From NCBI GenBank assembly GCA_039680605.1, contig JBDKTA010000022.1, positions 62,001 to 126,000 on the forward strand: 64,000 nucleotides of DNA, in the 5' to 3' direction. Shown one piece after another: positions 41,622 through 50,186 of this stretch. How positions within the stretch are numbered: position 1 is the first letter of the stretch; every line of letters starts with the position of its first letter. This stretch comes from Planctomycetaceae bacterium (lineage in GTDB: Bacteria > Planctomycetota > Phycisphaerae > SM23-33). The notes below the pieces were generated by a model. The model was given only the letters and a program-made list of their open reading frames with translations. It was not told where the DNA came from and ran no database searches. The position numbers and the translations under genes were made by a program.

Positions 41622-43378
41622 GGCTCACCTCGGCGATTGCCGCGCCGCAGCAGGAAGATGAAGAACGGCCCGCCGGCCATCGCCGTAACCACCCCCACCG
41701 GCAGTTCGCCGTGGCGCGACACGGTGTCGGCCCAGCGGCACAGCGTGTCGGCGCCGACGAGAAACGCCGCACCCGCCACGGCCGTCACGATCATCAGCTT
41801 GCGATGGTCGGGACCCAGCACCATGCGGCACAGGTGCGGCACGATGAGTCCGACGAATCCGATCGGTCCGGCCAGGGCGACGGCGGCGGCGGTCATCAGC
41901 GCGACGATCGTGAATATCTCGATCCGCAGGCGATGCACGTTGACGCCGCTGGAGGCGGCGACCTCGTCGCCCAGGCCCAGGGCGTTCAGGGCGGCGCTGC
42001 GGAGCATCAGGCAGACCCAGCCGCCCAGCACCATCGCCCAGCACACCGCCAGCAGCCCCGGTCGGAACCAGAGATACTCGGGAATCTTGCCCATGCCCCA
42101 GCCGATGAACGCGATCATCTCCTCCTGCTTGACGAACTGCAGGATCACCAGGATCAGCGCCCCGTTAAAGACGTTGACGATCACGCCCGACAGCAGCAGC
42201 ACGTACGGGTCCAGCCGCCCGCGACGCTGGGCGATCCCGTACACCACCGCCGCCGTCACCAGCGCCGCGGCCATCGCCAGCACCGGCGTGGTCAGCCACG
42301 TCGGAAGCACCGTCGCCACCGCCAGCGATCCGCCCAGCAGCACGCCGACGCCGGCGCCGCTGGAGATGCCCAGCAGGTACGGTTCGGCCAGCGGGTTTCG
42401 CATCAGACCCTGCAGCGCCAGACCGGCGCTGGCCAAAGCCATGCCCACAGCCGCCGCGGCCAGGATGCGATACAGGATGACGCGGTCCATGACGTCCAAC
42501 CACGACGCATCGGCCGCGGCGGTGGTTGCGGACATCGCCTCGCCGTGAAACACCTTGGCCAGGCGCTCGGTGTATTGGGCCAAGTGTCCTGCCGGCATGG
42601 ACCAGTCGGCGTCTTCAACCACCTCGACGCGACGCGGCCAACCCTGCCCGCGCCCCAGGTTCGTCCAGTAGCGGCGGGCGTCGTCGCTGCGGCCGGGCAT
42701 GCACTGGCAAAAGACGATCTCCGGGCGCGCGCCGATGATCGATTTCGACGTCGGCTGAACCCATCCGACGTGGCTGTCGTGGAGGATGTTCGTGCCCCCG
42801 GCGGCGGTGACCATGTCGTCGATAAACGTGCCGCGCCCCGCGCTGGAGAGGTCCTCAAAGCCCAGCGCGAAGAGCACGGTCGGCTTTGGCAGATTCGCGG
42901 TCTGGCGCGTCACGTCGGACAGCTTGCTGCGGAACTCAGCGGCCGCCCGTACGCCGACAGCCGGTTTGCCCGCCAGGGCGCCCAGGCGTTCCATCGCGGC
43001 AGCGATGTCGTCGAGCCGCTCGATGCTGAACCTTTCGATCCGCAGGTCGGGGCGGATCTGCTTGATTGGCTCGAAATGTTTGAGCTCCAACTGCGCGATG
43101 ACGATGTCGGGCTCGGTCTGGAGTATCGGTTGGGCCCGAATGTTGAGCGCGTCGCCGACGACGGGACGGGTCTGCCCGGCCGGCAGGCGGCAGTAGCTCG
43201 AAACGCCGACGATATGATCGCCCAGCCCCATCTGGAACAGCAGGGCGGTCACGGCCGGGGCGATCGAGACAATGCGAGGGCGAGGCGCCTCGGGGCTGGT
43301 GGCCGCGCGGCGGCAACCGGGAACGAACACGAGGCTCGCCGCCAGCAGGAGCGCCGGGATTTTGATAGCCTTGGTCAT
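41618..43378 (-). CDS. Fused periplasmic-binding protein and permease of a corrinoid-type ABC importer
   Basis: A 586-residue fusion. It starts with a lipoprotein-like signal (ALLLAASLVFVPGC) and a BtuF-like binding domain, residues about 35-285 (RIVSIAPAVTALLFQMGLGD, EPDIVIAQL). A BtuC/FecCD permease follows, with GMALASAGLALQGLMRNPLAEPYLLGISSGAGVG and GPIGFVGLIVPHLCRM. The usual first helix of FecCD is missing, leaving about nine. That puts the N-terminus of the permease part in the periplasm, where the binding domain belongs. It is coupled to the ATPase gene by a four-base overlap. The longer frame upstream reads through the family A repeat and is rejected. Confidence 0.88.
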   Translation of the reverse strand: MTKAIKIPALLLAASLVFVPGCRRAATSPEAPRPRIVSIAPAVTALLFQMGLGDHIVGVSSYCRLPAGQTRPVVGDALNIRAQPILQTEPDIVIAQLELKHFEPIKQIRPDLRIERFSIERLDDIAAAMERLGALAGKPAVGVRAAAEFRSKLSDVTRQTANLPKPTVLFALGFEDLSSAGRGTFIDDMVTAAGGTNILHDSHVGWVQPTSKSIIGARPEIVFCQCMPGRSDDARRYWTNLGRGQGWPRRVEVVEDADWSMPAGHLAQYTERLAKVFHGEAMSATTAAADASWLDVMDRVILYRILAAAAVGMALASAGLALQGLMRNPLAEPYLLGISSGAGVGVLLGGSLAVATVLPTWLTTPVLAMAAALVTAAVVYGIAQRRGRLDPYVLLLSGVIVNVFNGALILVILQFVKQEEMIAFIGWGMGKIPEYLWFRPGLLAVCWAMVLGGWVCLMLRSAALNALGLGDEVAASSGVNVHRLRIEIFTIVALMTAAAVALAGPIGFVGLIVPHLCRMVLGPDHRKLMIVTAVAGAAFLVGADTLCRWADTVSRHGELPVGVVTAMAGGPFFIFLLRRGNRRGEP

Positions 43379-43384
43379 GCGAAC

Positions 43385-43477
43385 TATGGAGTGCGGCAGC
43401 AGCAGCTGCCGCTTTTCCCTGGCGCTGTGGCGATTGAAAAACATCCAAAGCGGCAGCTAAGGCTGCCGCACTCCATA
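43385..43477. repeat. Inverted-repeat element, family A, copy 2
   Basis: Arms at 43385-43416 and 43445-43477 match the copy at 7076-7184, in the opposite orientation. Both copies share GAAAAACATCCAAAGCGGCA next to one arm. It lies between nnrD and the BtuFC-like gene. Confidence 0.85.
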
Positions 43478-43505
43478 AGGGCTTTGGCGCCGCCGCGATG
43501 CATGG

Positions 43506-44396
43506 CTACGACACCTGCTTCAGGGCGTTGGGCAGGTAGTCCAGCAGGTCGCTGGCGATCAGCGAGACCTGTCCGAGCTGGTTGGCCGCTAGGTCGCCGG
43601 CGACGCCGTGGACGTTGGCGCCCAGGCAGGCGGCGTCAAAGAGCGGCACGCCCTGGCCGATCAGCGCCGCGATCAGTCCGGTCAGCACGTCGCCGGTGCC
43701 TCCGGTGGCCATGCCCGGATTGCCGCTGGGGTTGACGTACACCCGTCGCCCATCGGTGACGACCGTGCCGGCGCCCTTGAGCACCAGCGCCAGCGGCGGG
43801 GCCTGCAGGGCTCGCACGTCCATCCAGAACCGCGCCGCGTCGATGGCGCTGGCCATGCGGTCGGCCTGCACTTTGGCCACGCTCTTGTCGGTCAGGCGGG
43901 CGAACTCGCCGGGGTGGGGCGTCAGGACGAGCGGGCAGCGGCGGGCAGCGGCCCAGTCGTCGATCTTGTCGAGGTTGTTGAGTCCGTCGGCGTCGAGGAC
44001 GACGGGCTTGTCCTGCTCGAGGATCGCCCGCACGAGGTTCTGCTGGTGGAGGCCCTGCCCCATTCCGGGCCCGACGGCCAGCACGTCGCAGACCGCGGCG
44101 GCGTTGAGGGCCTCGCGAACGGCCCGGGCGTCAATTCGCCCGCTCTCGTCGCAGCTCAGCGGCACGGAGGTGGCGCAGGGCACCAGCGCGGCGACGGTCT
44201 GCTGGATGGTGCGCGGGGCGGCAAAGGTCACCAGCCCCGCCCCGCCGCGCAGGGCCGCCCGCGTCGCCAGGGCTACCGCCCCGATCATGCCCTGGCTTCC
44301 GCCGACGATCAGCACGTGCCCGAACGTGCCCTTGTGCCCGTCGGGGCGCCGCGCCGGAATCATCGGCACGTCATTGATCCGCTCGATTTCGCTCAT
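43506..44396 (-). CDS. nnrD: ADP-dependent NAD(P)H-hydrate dehydratase
   Basis: A 296-residue ribokinase-like repair enzyme, which dehydrates the damaged S-forms of NADHX and NADPHX. The glycine-rich motifs KGTFGHVLIVGGSQGM and GNPGMATGGTGDVLTG are diagnostic, with the catalytic aspartate in the second. It lacks the N-terminal epimerase domain (NnrE) found in fused forms. The ATG at 44396 was chosen because an upstream frame lies in larB. It overlaps larB by 26 bases, so these genes are in one operon. Confidence 0.92.
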   Translation of the reverse strand: MSEIERINDVPMIPARRPDGHKGTFGHVLIVGGSQGMIGAVALATRAALRGGAGLVTFAAPRTIQQTVAALVPCATSVPLSCDESGRIDARAVREALNAAAVCDVLAVGPGMGQGLHQQNLVRAILEQDKPVVLDADGLNNLDKIDDWAAARRCPLVLTPHPGEFARLTDKSVAKVQADRMASAIDAARFWMDVRALQAPPLALVLKGAGTVVTDGRRVYVNPSGNPGMATGGTGDVLTGLIAALIGQGVPLFDAACLGANVHGVAGDLAANQLGQVSLIASDLLDYLPNALKQVS

Positions 44397-45165
44397 GGTT
44401 GTGCCCCCGCGCCGCGGCCACGTTGCGGGCGATGGTGGCGGCAATGTACCCGCCGCCGAAGCCGTTGTCGATGTTCACCGTGCTGACGCCCGAGGCGCAG
44501 CTCGTCAGCATGCTCAGCAACGCCGTCAGTCCGCCAAAGCTCGCCCCGTAGCCGATCGACGTCGGAACGCCGATCACCGGCGCCGACACCAGCCCCCCCA
44601 CCACACTGGGCAAAGCGCCTTCCATGCCTGCCACCACCACGATGGCGTCGGCCTCGGCCAGGCTCCGCCGATGCGCCAGCAGGCGGTGCAGCCCCGCCAC
44701 GCCGACATCATAGTGCGTGCTGACGGACTGGTTCATGATCTCTGCCGTCACGCGCGCTTCCTCGGCCACCGGGATATCGCCCGTGCCCGCCGACACGACC
44801 GCCACGCGACCGCCGGCTGGAGGCGTTTCTTCCTGGCGCAGCGTGATCGCCCGCGCCGCCTGGTGGAACTGAGCGGCGGGGTGATTGGCCGCCACGGCGG
44901 CGTACTGCTCCGGCGTGGCGCGCGTGGCCAGCACGTTGGTGCCCATGGCCGCAAGCCTGGCAAAAATCGTCTGCACGTGATCGACGGTCTTGCCCGGGCA
45001 GAAGATCACCTCGGGAAATCCGCAGCGGATCGCGCGGTGGTGGTCGATGGTGTGCTCGCCGCCGGCCTCGAAGGGCAGGTGGCGCAGCGCCTCGATGGCC
45101 TGCTCGATATTCGTCTGGCCGGACTGGACAGCCTGGAGCAGTTCTTTGAGTGCGTTCTCGTTCAT
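44371..45165 (-). CDS. larB: LarB-type pyridinium-carboxylase (nickel pincer cofactor) or AIR-carboxylase-like protein
   Basis: A 264-residue PurE-related protein. It carries VSAGTGDIPVAEEA, GVAGLHRLLAH, VVAGMEGALPSVVGGLV and GVPTSIGYGASFGGLTALL. LarB converts nicotinic acid adenine dinucleotide for the nickel-pincer cofactor of lactate racemase and other enzymes. The partners larC and larE are not in the window, so they may lie elsewhere. An upstream frame extension is repeat translation (family B) and is rejected. The gene overlaps nnrD, another dinucleotide-handling gene. Confidence 0.87.
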   Translation of the reverse strand: MNENALKELLQAVQSGQTNIEQAIEALRHLPFEAGGEHTIDHHRAIRCGFPEVIFCPGKTVDHVQTIFARLAAMGTNVLATRATPEQYAAVAANHPAAQFHQAARAITLRQEETPPAGGRVAVVSAGTGDIPVAEEARVTAEIMNQSVSTHYDVGVAGLHRLLAHRRSLAEADAIVVVAGMEGALPSVVGGLVSAPVIGVPTSIGYGASFGGLTALLSMLTSCASGVSTVNIDNGFGGGYIAATIARNVAAARGHNHERNRADQ

Positions 45166-45181
45166 GGCAGTTTCAGCGTGT

Positions 45182-45287
45182 CGCGGGCGTCTCGCCCGCG
45201 CGTGGCGAGGGCATCTTGCCCTCGTACAACGACCGTCTCCCTTCCGCGGGCGAGACGCCCGCGGCACTCGCGGACAAGATGTCCGCG
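45182..45287. repeat. Palindrome cluster of family B between larB and a GT2 gene
   Basis: Four palindromes: cores GGGCGTCTCGCCC (45182-45200), GGGCATCTTGCCC (45206-45224), GGGCGAGACGCCC (45244-45264) and GGACAAGATGTCC (45269-45287). The first pair is the inverse of the second pair, giving an inverted two-hairpin unit. Confidence 0.9.
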
Positions 45288-45300
45288 ACACAAATCCCGA

Positions 45301-46356
45301 TCAGGCCTGTCCCGCCGGCGGCTGCGGGGCGCGCCGGACGATCCGCCGCACCGCGTAGGTATTGGCGCCGGTGGCTTCGAAGTAGATTCTCATCAGCAGC
45401 TCGCCGATGACGCCGACAGCCAGCATCATCATGCCCATCGCCAGCAGCATGAACCCCAGGGCCATCAGCGGCCCGTGGTTCTGGAAGAGGTGGAACTTCT
45501 GCCAGCCGCTGAGGACCTTGACGACAAAGCCCGCCAGCAGGATCAGCGACCCCAGGCCGCCCAGCGTGAGCCCCCACTTGCCGAAGAAATGCAGCGGTCG
45601 GGTAAGGTAGGTGGTGATGAACCGCACGGTGATGATGTCCATCGCGACGCGGAACGTGCGCCCGATGCCGTAGTTGCTCTTGCCGCTTTTGCGGCGGACG
45701 TTCTTGATGGGCACCTCGACGATCTTGGCGCCCAGGCGGGCGCAGATCGCCGGCACGAAGCGGTGCATGTCGCCGTAGAGGCGCACGTCCTCGAGCACCT
45801 CGCGACGGTACGCCTTGAACGTCGTGCCGAAGTCGTGCAGCGAGACCCCCGAGACCTTCGCCAGCAGCCAGTTGGCCGCCCGCGAGGGAATGCGCCGCAT
45901 CAACAGGTTGTCGCCGCGGCGGACGCGCCAACCGCTGGCGATGTCGTAGCCCTCGTCGATCTTGCGGATGAACAGCGGAATCTCGTACGGGTCGTGCTGC
46001 AGGTCCCCGTCCATCGCGATGATCACCTCGCCGCGGGCGTGGTCGAACCCCGCCTGCAGGGCAGTGGCCTGGCCGAAATTGCGCCGCAGCTCGATGGCGG
46101 TGATGTGCCCGTCCGCCTGCGCAAGGCTTTGCAGCGCCGCTCCGGTGGCGTCGCGGCTGCCGTCATTGACGAGAATGATCTCGTAGCTCTTCTTCAGGTG
46201 GCGCATGACGCGGGTGATTCGGTTCACGAGCTTGTCTGCGATGTCGGCTTCGTTGTAGAACGGCACGACGACGCTGTACGCCGGTCGCGGCAAGAACTCG
46301 CCCTCGCCGGCCGATGAGGCTTCCATGTCAACGCTGTCCTGACTATAGACATCCAT
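45301..46356 (-). CDS. GT2 glycosyltransferase with C-terminal membrane helices
   Basis: A 351-residue GT-A enzyme of the dolichol-phosphate-sugar synthase/ArnC/GtrB type. It has VVVPFYNEADI, LVNDGSRDAT and ALQAGFDHARGEVIIAMDGDLQHDP with the D-x-D metal site. A QxxRW-like region follows. Two hydrophobic helices lie near 240-320. Such enzymes load sugars on undecaprenyl-phosphate at the inner face, where GT39-like enzymes (as at 48173-50167) later use them. It overlaps the deacetylase gene by 14 bases. Confidence 0.88.
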   Translation of the reverse strand: MDVYSQDSVDMEASSAGEGEFLPRPAYSVVVPFYNEADIADKLVNRITRVMRHLKKSYEIILVNDGSRDATGAALQSLAQADGHITAIELRRNFGQATALQAGFDHARGEVIIAMDGDLQHDPYEIPLFIRKIDEGYDIASGWRVRRGDNLLMRRIPSRAANWLLAKVSGVSLHDFGTTFKAYRREVLEDVRLYGDMHRFVPAICARLGAKIVEVPIKNVRRKSGKSNYGIGRTFRVAMDIITVRFITTYLTRPLHFFGKWGLTLGGLGSLILLAGFVVKVLSGWQKFHLFQNHGPLMALGFMLLAMGMMMLAVGVIGELLMRIYFEATGANTYAVRRIVRRAPQPPAGQA

Positions 46357-47200
46357 AGTGCGTCAATTCCACCTGGTGGTGCTCGAAGGCTTCCCGCACG
46401 CGCGGATCGCACAGGGCGGCCAGTTCCGCCTCGCGGCAGGACCGCAGGCGGGTCTGTCCCAGATCCGCCTCGTCGATCAGTCCGGGATGCACCATGATCT
46501 CGACGGCACCGGGGCGGACTTCGGCGGCCGCCCGGACCAGCCAGTCGGCCTGGATAAACCCGGTATGGGCGATACCCAGCATGGCGGTAGTCGCCCGCAG
46601 GTCTTCATGCCCGCGCCAGGATCGCTTCTGCCAGTGTGCCAACAGCCGGCCGACCAGTCGCTGCTTGAGCGGCGGCGTCGGCCACGATGCCCATCCCCCG
46701 GCGGGCTGTTCGTCCACCGCGCGTATAAACCGCACATTATACCGCCGCGCCAACTCGACCACACGCCTGAAAACCGCCGGAAAGGCATGGATATGCCGAT
46801 GGCTGTCCAGGTGCGTCGGTTGCACGCCGCGGTCGATCGCCCAGCGGATCTGGGCCTCATACTCGGCGGCCACCGCTTCGACGAGGCGCGGCTGAATGAT
46901 CAACCGCCGCAGCATCGCGGCGGCGGACCAGGCCATCTGCCCGTCGCCGTTGGCCAGGCGCCGCCCCGGTTCGCTCAGCGGCGGGCCCTGGCAGGAATTC
47001 AGATGCACGCCCACGCCCAGCCCCGGCGCCGAGGCCAGCAGCGCCACCGCTCCTTCGGCGGCGGGCATGTTAGTCATCAGCGTGGTGCTGGTGACAATGC
47101 CGTCCACGTGCGCGCGAATGATGCCCGCCGAAATGCCCGGCGAAAAACCAAAGTCGTCGGCGTTGACGATGGCGCGCTTCAATTGACGCGGCGAATGCAT
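46343..47200 (-). CDS. ChbG/HpnK family deacetylase
   Basis: A 285-residue YdjC-like metal-dependent deacetylase. It has the N-terminal metal motif AIVNADDFGFSPGI, then VGVHLNSCQGPPLS, and the zinc histidine pair in THLDSHRHIHAFP. Family members remove acetyl groups from chitin oligosaccharides or hopanoid glycosides. The following GT2 overlaps it by 14 bases, and the pair may build or change a lipid-linked sugar; HpnK-type hopanoid function is possible but no other hopanoid gene is here. Confidence 0.87.
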   Translation of the reverse strand: MHSPRQLKRAIVNADDFGFSPGISAGIIRAHVDGIVTSTTLMTNMPAAEGAVALLASAPGLGVGVHLNSCQGPPLSEPGRRLANGDGQMAWSAAAMLRRLIIQPRLVEAVAAEYEAQIRWAIDRGVQPTHLDSHRHIHAFPAVFRRVVELARRYNVRFIRAVDEQPAGGWASWPTPPLKQRLVGRLLAHWQKRSWRGHEDLRATTAMLGIAHTGFIQADWLVRAAAEVRPGAVEIMVHPGLIDEADLGQTRLRSCREAELAALCDPRVREAFEHHQVELTHYGCL

Positions 47201-47272
47201 GAGGTAAGCATTATAATCGGTCCGGAGACCCCGCGATGCAAGAGCGGCAGGAAAGATGTAACGCCTCAGTTG

Positions 47273-47432
47273 CAGGGAAAAGTCGCGGCGGAGGCACTAA
47301 ATGAAAAAGTAATTCGTTTCATTGAATTACTTTTTCATTTCAGACGATCAGCGAGGCCCGCGCCAAGTATTCATCAACGCCGGCAAAACGGCATTGATGA
47401 ATACTTGGTGCCTCCGCCGCGACTTTTCCCTG
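47273..47432. repeat. Nested palindromic element (two hairpins inside a 25-bp inverted repeat)
   Basis: Perfect 25-bp outer arms lie at 47273-47297 and 47408-47432. Inside are two stems: 17-bp perfect arms at 47299-47315 and 47324-47340 (8-base loop), and 15-bp arms at 47363-47377 and 47394-47408. The whole folds as a three-way junction. No coding content is seen. It separates divergent genes. Confidence 0.92.
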
Positions 47433-47514
47433 GCCGCTCAATCGCCTATTGCACAAAGTGCTAAGGCCCCCGCACCGCCGGACCGATAGCGTGTATAGCC
47501 CCAAAGGCCCGATC

Positions 47515-47988
47515 ATGACCGAACACAAGAAACACAGCGGCCCCTCCAAACGCGGCAAGTGGATCTTCGCCCTGGCGGCGATAGCCATTGCTGTTTTCAT
47601 TGTCCTGCACCAGCGTCGCAGCCCGCCCATGCCCCCGGGCGACTGGATCGTCGAGACGAACCCCGCGGCCGTCCTTCCCAAGGCGAAAGAGCAGAACCGC
47701 AAGGTGCTGATGTTCTTCGCCTCCAAGCCATGGCTCCAGGGCAGCAACGAAGAGTTCATGATCAACGTCACGCTGACCAAGAACCGCCAGAACATCGCGA
47801 AAGCCAATGTGATCTGCGTGTACGTGCCTGTCGGGAATCTCCAGGACTCGCCCGTGGCCAAAGAGTTCAGGATCACGCAACTGCCCACATCGCTGCTGCT
47901 GAGCCCCAATGGGATCGAGATCCGCCGCGGCGAGGGCAGGATCGGCCAGAGCGACTTCAACAAGATCGTGCTCGACGGCCAAAAGTGA
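47515..47988 (+). CDS. Membrane-anchored thioredoxin-fold protein without CXXC
   Basis: A 157-residue protein with one N-terminal transmembrane helix (KWIFALAAIAIAVFIVL), so most of it should face the periplasm. A thioredoxin-like fold is suggested by KVLMFFASKPWLQG, the position of the active site, and LPTSLLLSPNG, which has the cis-proline. The active site reads SKPWLQ instead of CXXC, so it lacks redox cysteines. An earlier in-frame ATG at 47449 adds residues from repeat-flanking DNA and is less likely. Its role is unknown. Confidence 0.6.
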   Translation: MTEHKKHSGPSKRGKWIFALAAIAIAVFIVLHQRRSPPMPPGDWIVETNPAAVLPKAKEQNRKVLMFFASKPWLQGSNEEFMINVTLTKNRQNIAKANVICVYVPVGNLQDSPVAKEFRITQLPTSLLLSPNGIEIRRGEGRIGQSDFNKIVLDGQK

Positions 47989-48024
47989 AGCAGCAACATT
48001 GAATGTTCTTGTTTTAAGCCATCT

Positions 48025-48060
48025 GCTTCTCTGCGTGCTTTGCGATCTCTGCGGTTCATG
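48025..48060. repeat. CGCAGAG-family element (single arm)
   Basis: CTTCTCTGCGTGCTTTGCGA-type sequence here is the reverse complement of the arm at 55444-55475 with few changes. Nothing else was recognised between 47989 and 48172. Confidence 0.6.
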
Positions 48061-48172
48061 TAGTTTACGGCCTAAATCGGAATAAACCAAGTTTGGGTGC
48101 TTTAGAGGTGCTTTTTGGGTGTGGTTTTGAGGGGTTGCGGAGAACTTGGTAAAACTCGTGCGACTTATCCGG

Positions 48173-50167
48173 CTAGTCATCCTCTACCGCTTCCAGGTCG
48201 GCTTTCCGGACCTGTCCGCTGTTGAAGGGCTTGGCGTGGATCTGCGCGCCGTCTTTGAGTCGGATGAGGTAGAACCGTCCGAACCCGTCGGCATGCACGG
48301 GCCTGGACTCCAACACGATCTGCTCGGCCAGCAGGTCCGGAAGGACTGTGGCGGCATACTTGCCCGCGTCGGTCTTGTAGCGGTAGTATCGCTTCCCGGT
48401 GTCCGGGTTGGCGTCGGGGCCGACGGGTTCATATTGGCCCATCTCGACCAGTCCGCGATCGCACGTCACCAGCCAGCGAATGCCTTCCTTCTGCATCTGG
48501 TTCCAGCTCATCCCCAGGACGGCTTCTTTGGCCGGCGGGTCCGACAGCGACAGGATCGGGCAGAACCGCCCGTGGTAGAGGGCAAAGCCCGCTTTCTCGG
48601 CGCAGGAAGTCATCACCCGGTCGCCGCCGATGATCGCCGACGAGCGGCGGCTGAACTGACGCATCGCCTCGCCGTCGCCGTAGCGCGCCGCCTCGCTGAG
48701 AAAATGCTGGTACAGGAACATGACGCCAAGCATGCCCACGCACGCAGCCGCAGCCACCTGCCTCACGCGCCACCGCAGGCTGGCGGCGATCGCCCATGCC
48801 GCCGCCGCCAGGCCAATCGCTGCCGCCACCCACAGCAGCACATGGGCTGCCGGCGGCACGACGGCCGGCCATGGAAGCAGCGTCGCCAGTCGGCTGCCCA
48901 GGTGACCGTGCAGGCCCAGCAGCAATCCCAGCACCAGACCCGTCGCGCCGATGAGCACTGCCGCAAAGGCATAGACGTGTCGCAGGAATCGCGGCGTGCG
49001 ACCGCACCGGCCGGCCAATCGCGCCAACTCGTCGATCGACCAGGCGCCCATGATCGCCAGCCCGCCGTAGCAGGGCAGCAGGTAGTCCGGTCGGAAGCCA
49101 TGGGGCAGCGTGAACAGCACCACCGTCACGATGACCCAGATCAGCGGCACGTAAATGCCGCCCTCGCGCGTCAGCCACTGCCGCGCCGGCACCATCGCCA
49201 GAGCGCCCAGCGCGAAGACCGACGCCGGCAGGGCGTAATAGATCAGGCTCAAGACCACCGGCAAGGACGCCGCCGCCGGGGCGTGCTCCCCCTGCCCGGT
49301 GATGCGCTGGATAATCTCAAAATCCAGCACGCCCTTGAACTCGTCGCCCGCGCGGGCGCCCATCGCATACAGAACGGCATACACTGCGGCTGCCAGCAGT
49401 GGCAAGCCCCACCACAGGCGCAGGGTCTTGGCCGCCTGCCACCACCGCTGCCCCACCAGGCGACAGACGACGGCGAATGATTGTTTGAGCCCCACGCCAT
49501 GCCCGACGTCGCCGAAACCCGGACCCAGCGCCGCGCCCAAGGCCGCCACGCCGGCAACCAGCGGCACGTTGACGATGCCCCATCCCTTGGTCAGCGCCGC
49601 CAGGATCATCGCCGTCCACAGCCCTGCCGCCCAGGCCAGCGCCCGCGGGCGCGGCGACGGGTGAAACAGCAGGCGGTCCAGGCACAGCACCGCCAGCGTG
49701 ATCCACAGCGTCAGCATCATGTCGGTCGTGGCCACAAAGGCAAGCTTGCGCGCGTGCAGGGTGGTCAGCCACAGGCACGCCGCCAGCAGTCCCACGCGGC
49801 GGTTGAACCAGCGGCGCCCCAGAACATACACCAGCAGAGCGGTCACAATCGTGGCCAGACCGGTCGGCAGGCAGAACACCCAATCGTCGTGCTGACCGGT
49901 GGCCAGCACCGCCGCGGCAGCGAGGATGTTGAACACCTGCCCCTTGCGCATGAGCCCGCCGGCATGGGTGCGGGGCATGAGCACGTCGCCGGACTCGATC
50001 ATGCCCATCGCCGCGCCGGCCTGCCAGAGCTGGGCATAGCGGTAGAAATTGCTGGGCGCGGCGGCGCTGTTGAGTATCACCACCAGCGCCAGCGCCGCGA
50101 TGATGGCGGCGTCGAGCCCGGTTCGGGCGGGGCGGGAGGGGTTGAGACTGGCATCGCTGGCGGGCAT
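48173..50167 (-). CDS. GT39-like (ArnT/PMT-type) membrane glycosyltransferase
   Basis: A 664-residue integral membrane protein with about ten to twelve hydrophobic helices in the first 550 residues and a soluble C-terminal domain. Loop 1 holds SAAAPSNFYRYAQLWQAG and MIESGDVLMPRTHAG, where the family has its catalytic acidic residue. The sequence LLVYVLGRRWFNRRVGLLAACLW is typical of dolichyl-phosphate-mannose-protein mannosyltransferase/ArnT proteins. It should transfer a lipid-linked sugar to an extracytoplasmic acceptor, maybe the product of the GT2 gene. The ATG at 50167 is 19 bp after the FHA gene stop. Confidence 0.75.
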   Translation of the reverse strand: MPASDASLNPSRPARTGLDAAIIAALALVVILNSAAAPSNFYRYAQLWQAGAAMGMIESGDVLMPRTHAGGLMRKGQVFNILAAAAVLATGQHDDWVFCLPTGLATIVTALLVYVLGRRWFNRRVGLLAACLWLTTLHARKLAFVATTDMMLTLWITLAVLCLDRLLFHPSPRPRALAWAAGLWTAMILAALTKGWGIVNVPLVAGVAALGAALGPGFGDVGHGVGLKQSFAVVCRLVGQRWWQAAKTLRLWWGLPLLAAAVYAVLYAMGARAGDEFKGVLDFEIIQRITGQGEHAPAAASLPVVLSLIYYALPASVFALGALAMVPARQWLTREGGIYVPLIWVIVTVVLFTLPHGFRPDYLLPCYGGLAIMGAWSIDELARLAGRCGRTPRFLRHVYAFAAVLIGATGLVLGLLLGLHGHLGSRLATLLPWPAVVPPAAHVLLWVAAAIGLAAAAWAIAASLRWRVRQVAAAACVGMLGVMFLYQHFLSEAARYGDGEAMRQFSRRSSAIIGGDRVMTSCAEKAGFALYHGRFCPILSLSDPPAKEAVLGMSWNQMQKEGIRWLVTCDRGLVEMGQYEPVGPDANPDTGKRYYRYKTDAGKYAATVLPDLLAEQIVLESRPVHADGFGRFYLIRLKDGAQIHAKPFNSGQVRKADLEAVEDD

Positions 50168-50186
50168 GAGGATCTTTCTGCAGGCG

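Noticed and set aside
43379-43505. Cobalamin riboswitch upstream of the BtuFC-like gene
   Set aside because: The region is filled by the family A inverted repeat; the conserved B12 box and core were not found.
45166-45291. N-terminal extension of LarB (about 42 residues)
   Set aside because: It is the translation of family B palindromes, rich in Arg, Pro and Cys, and precedes the LarB-like start MNENALKELLQ.
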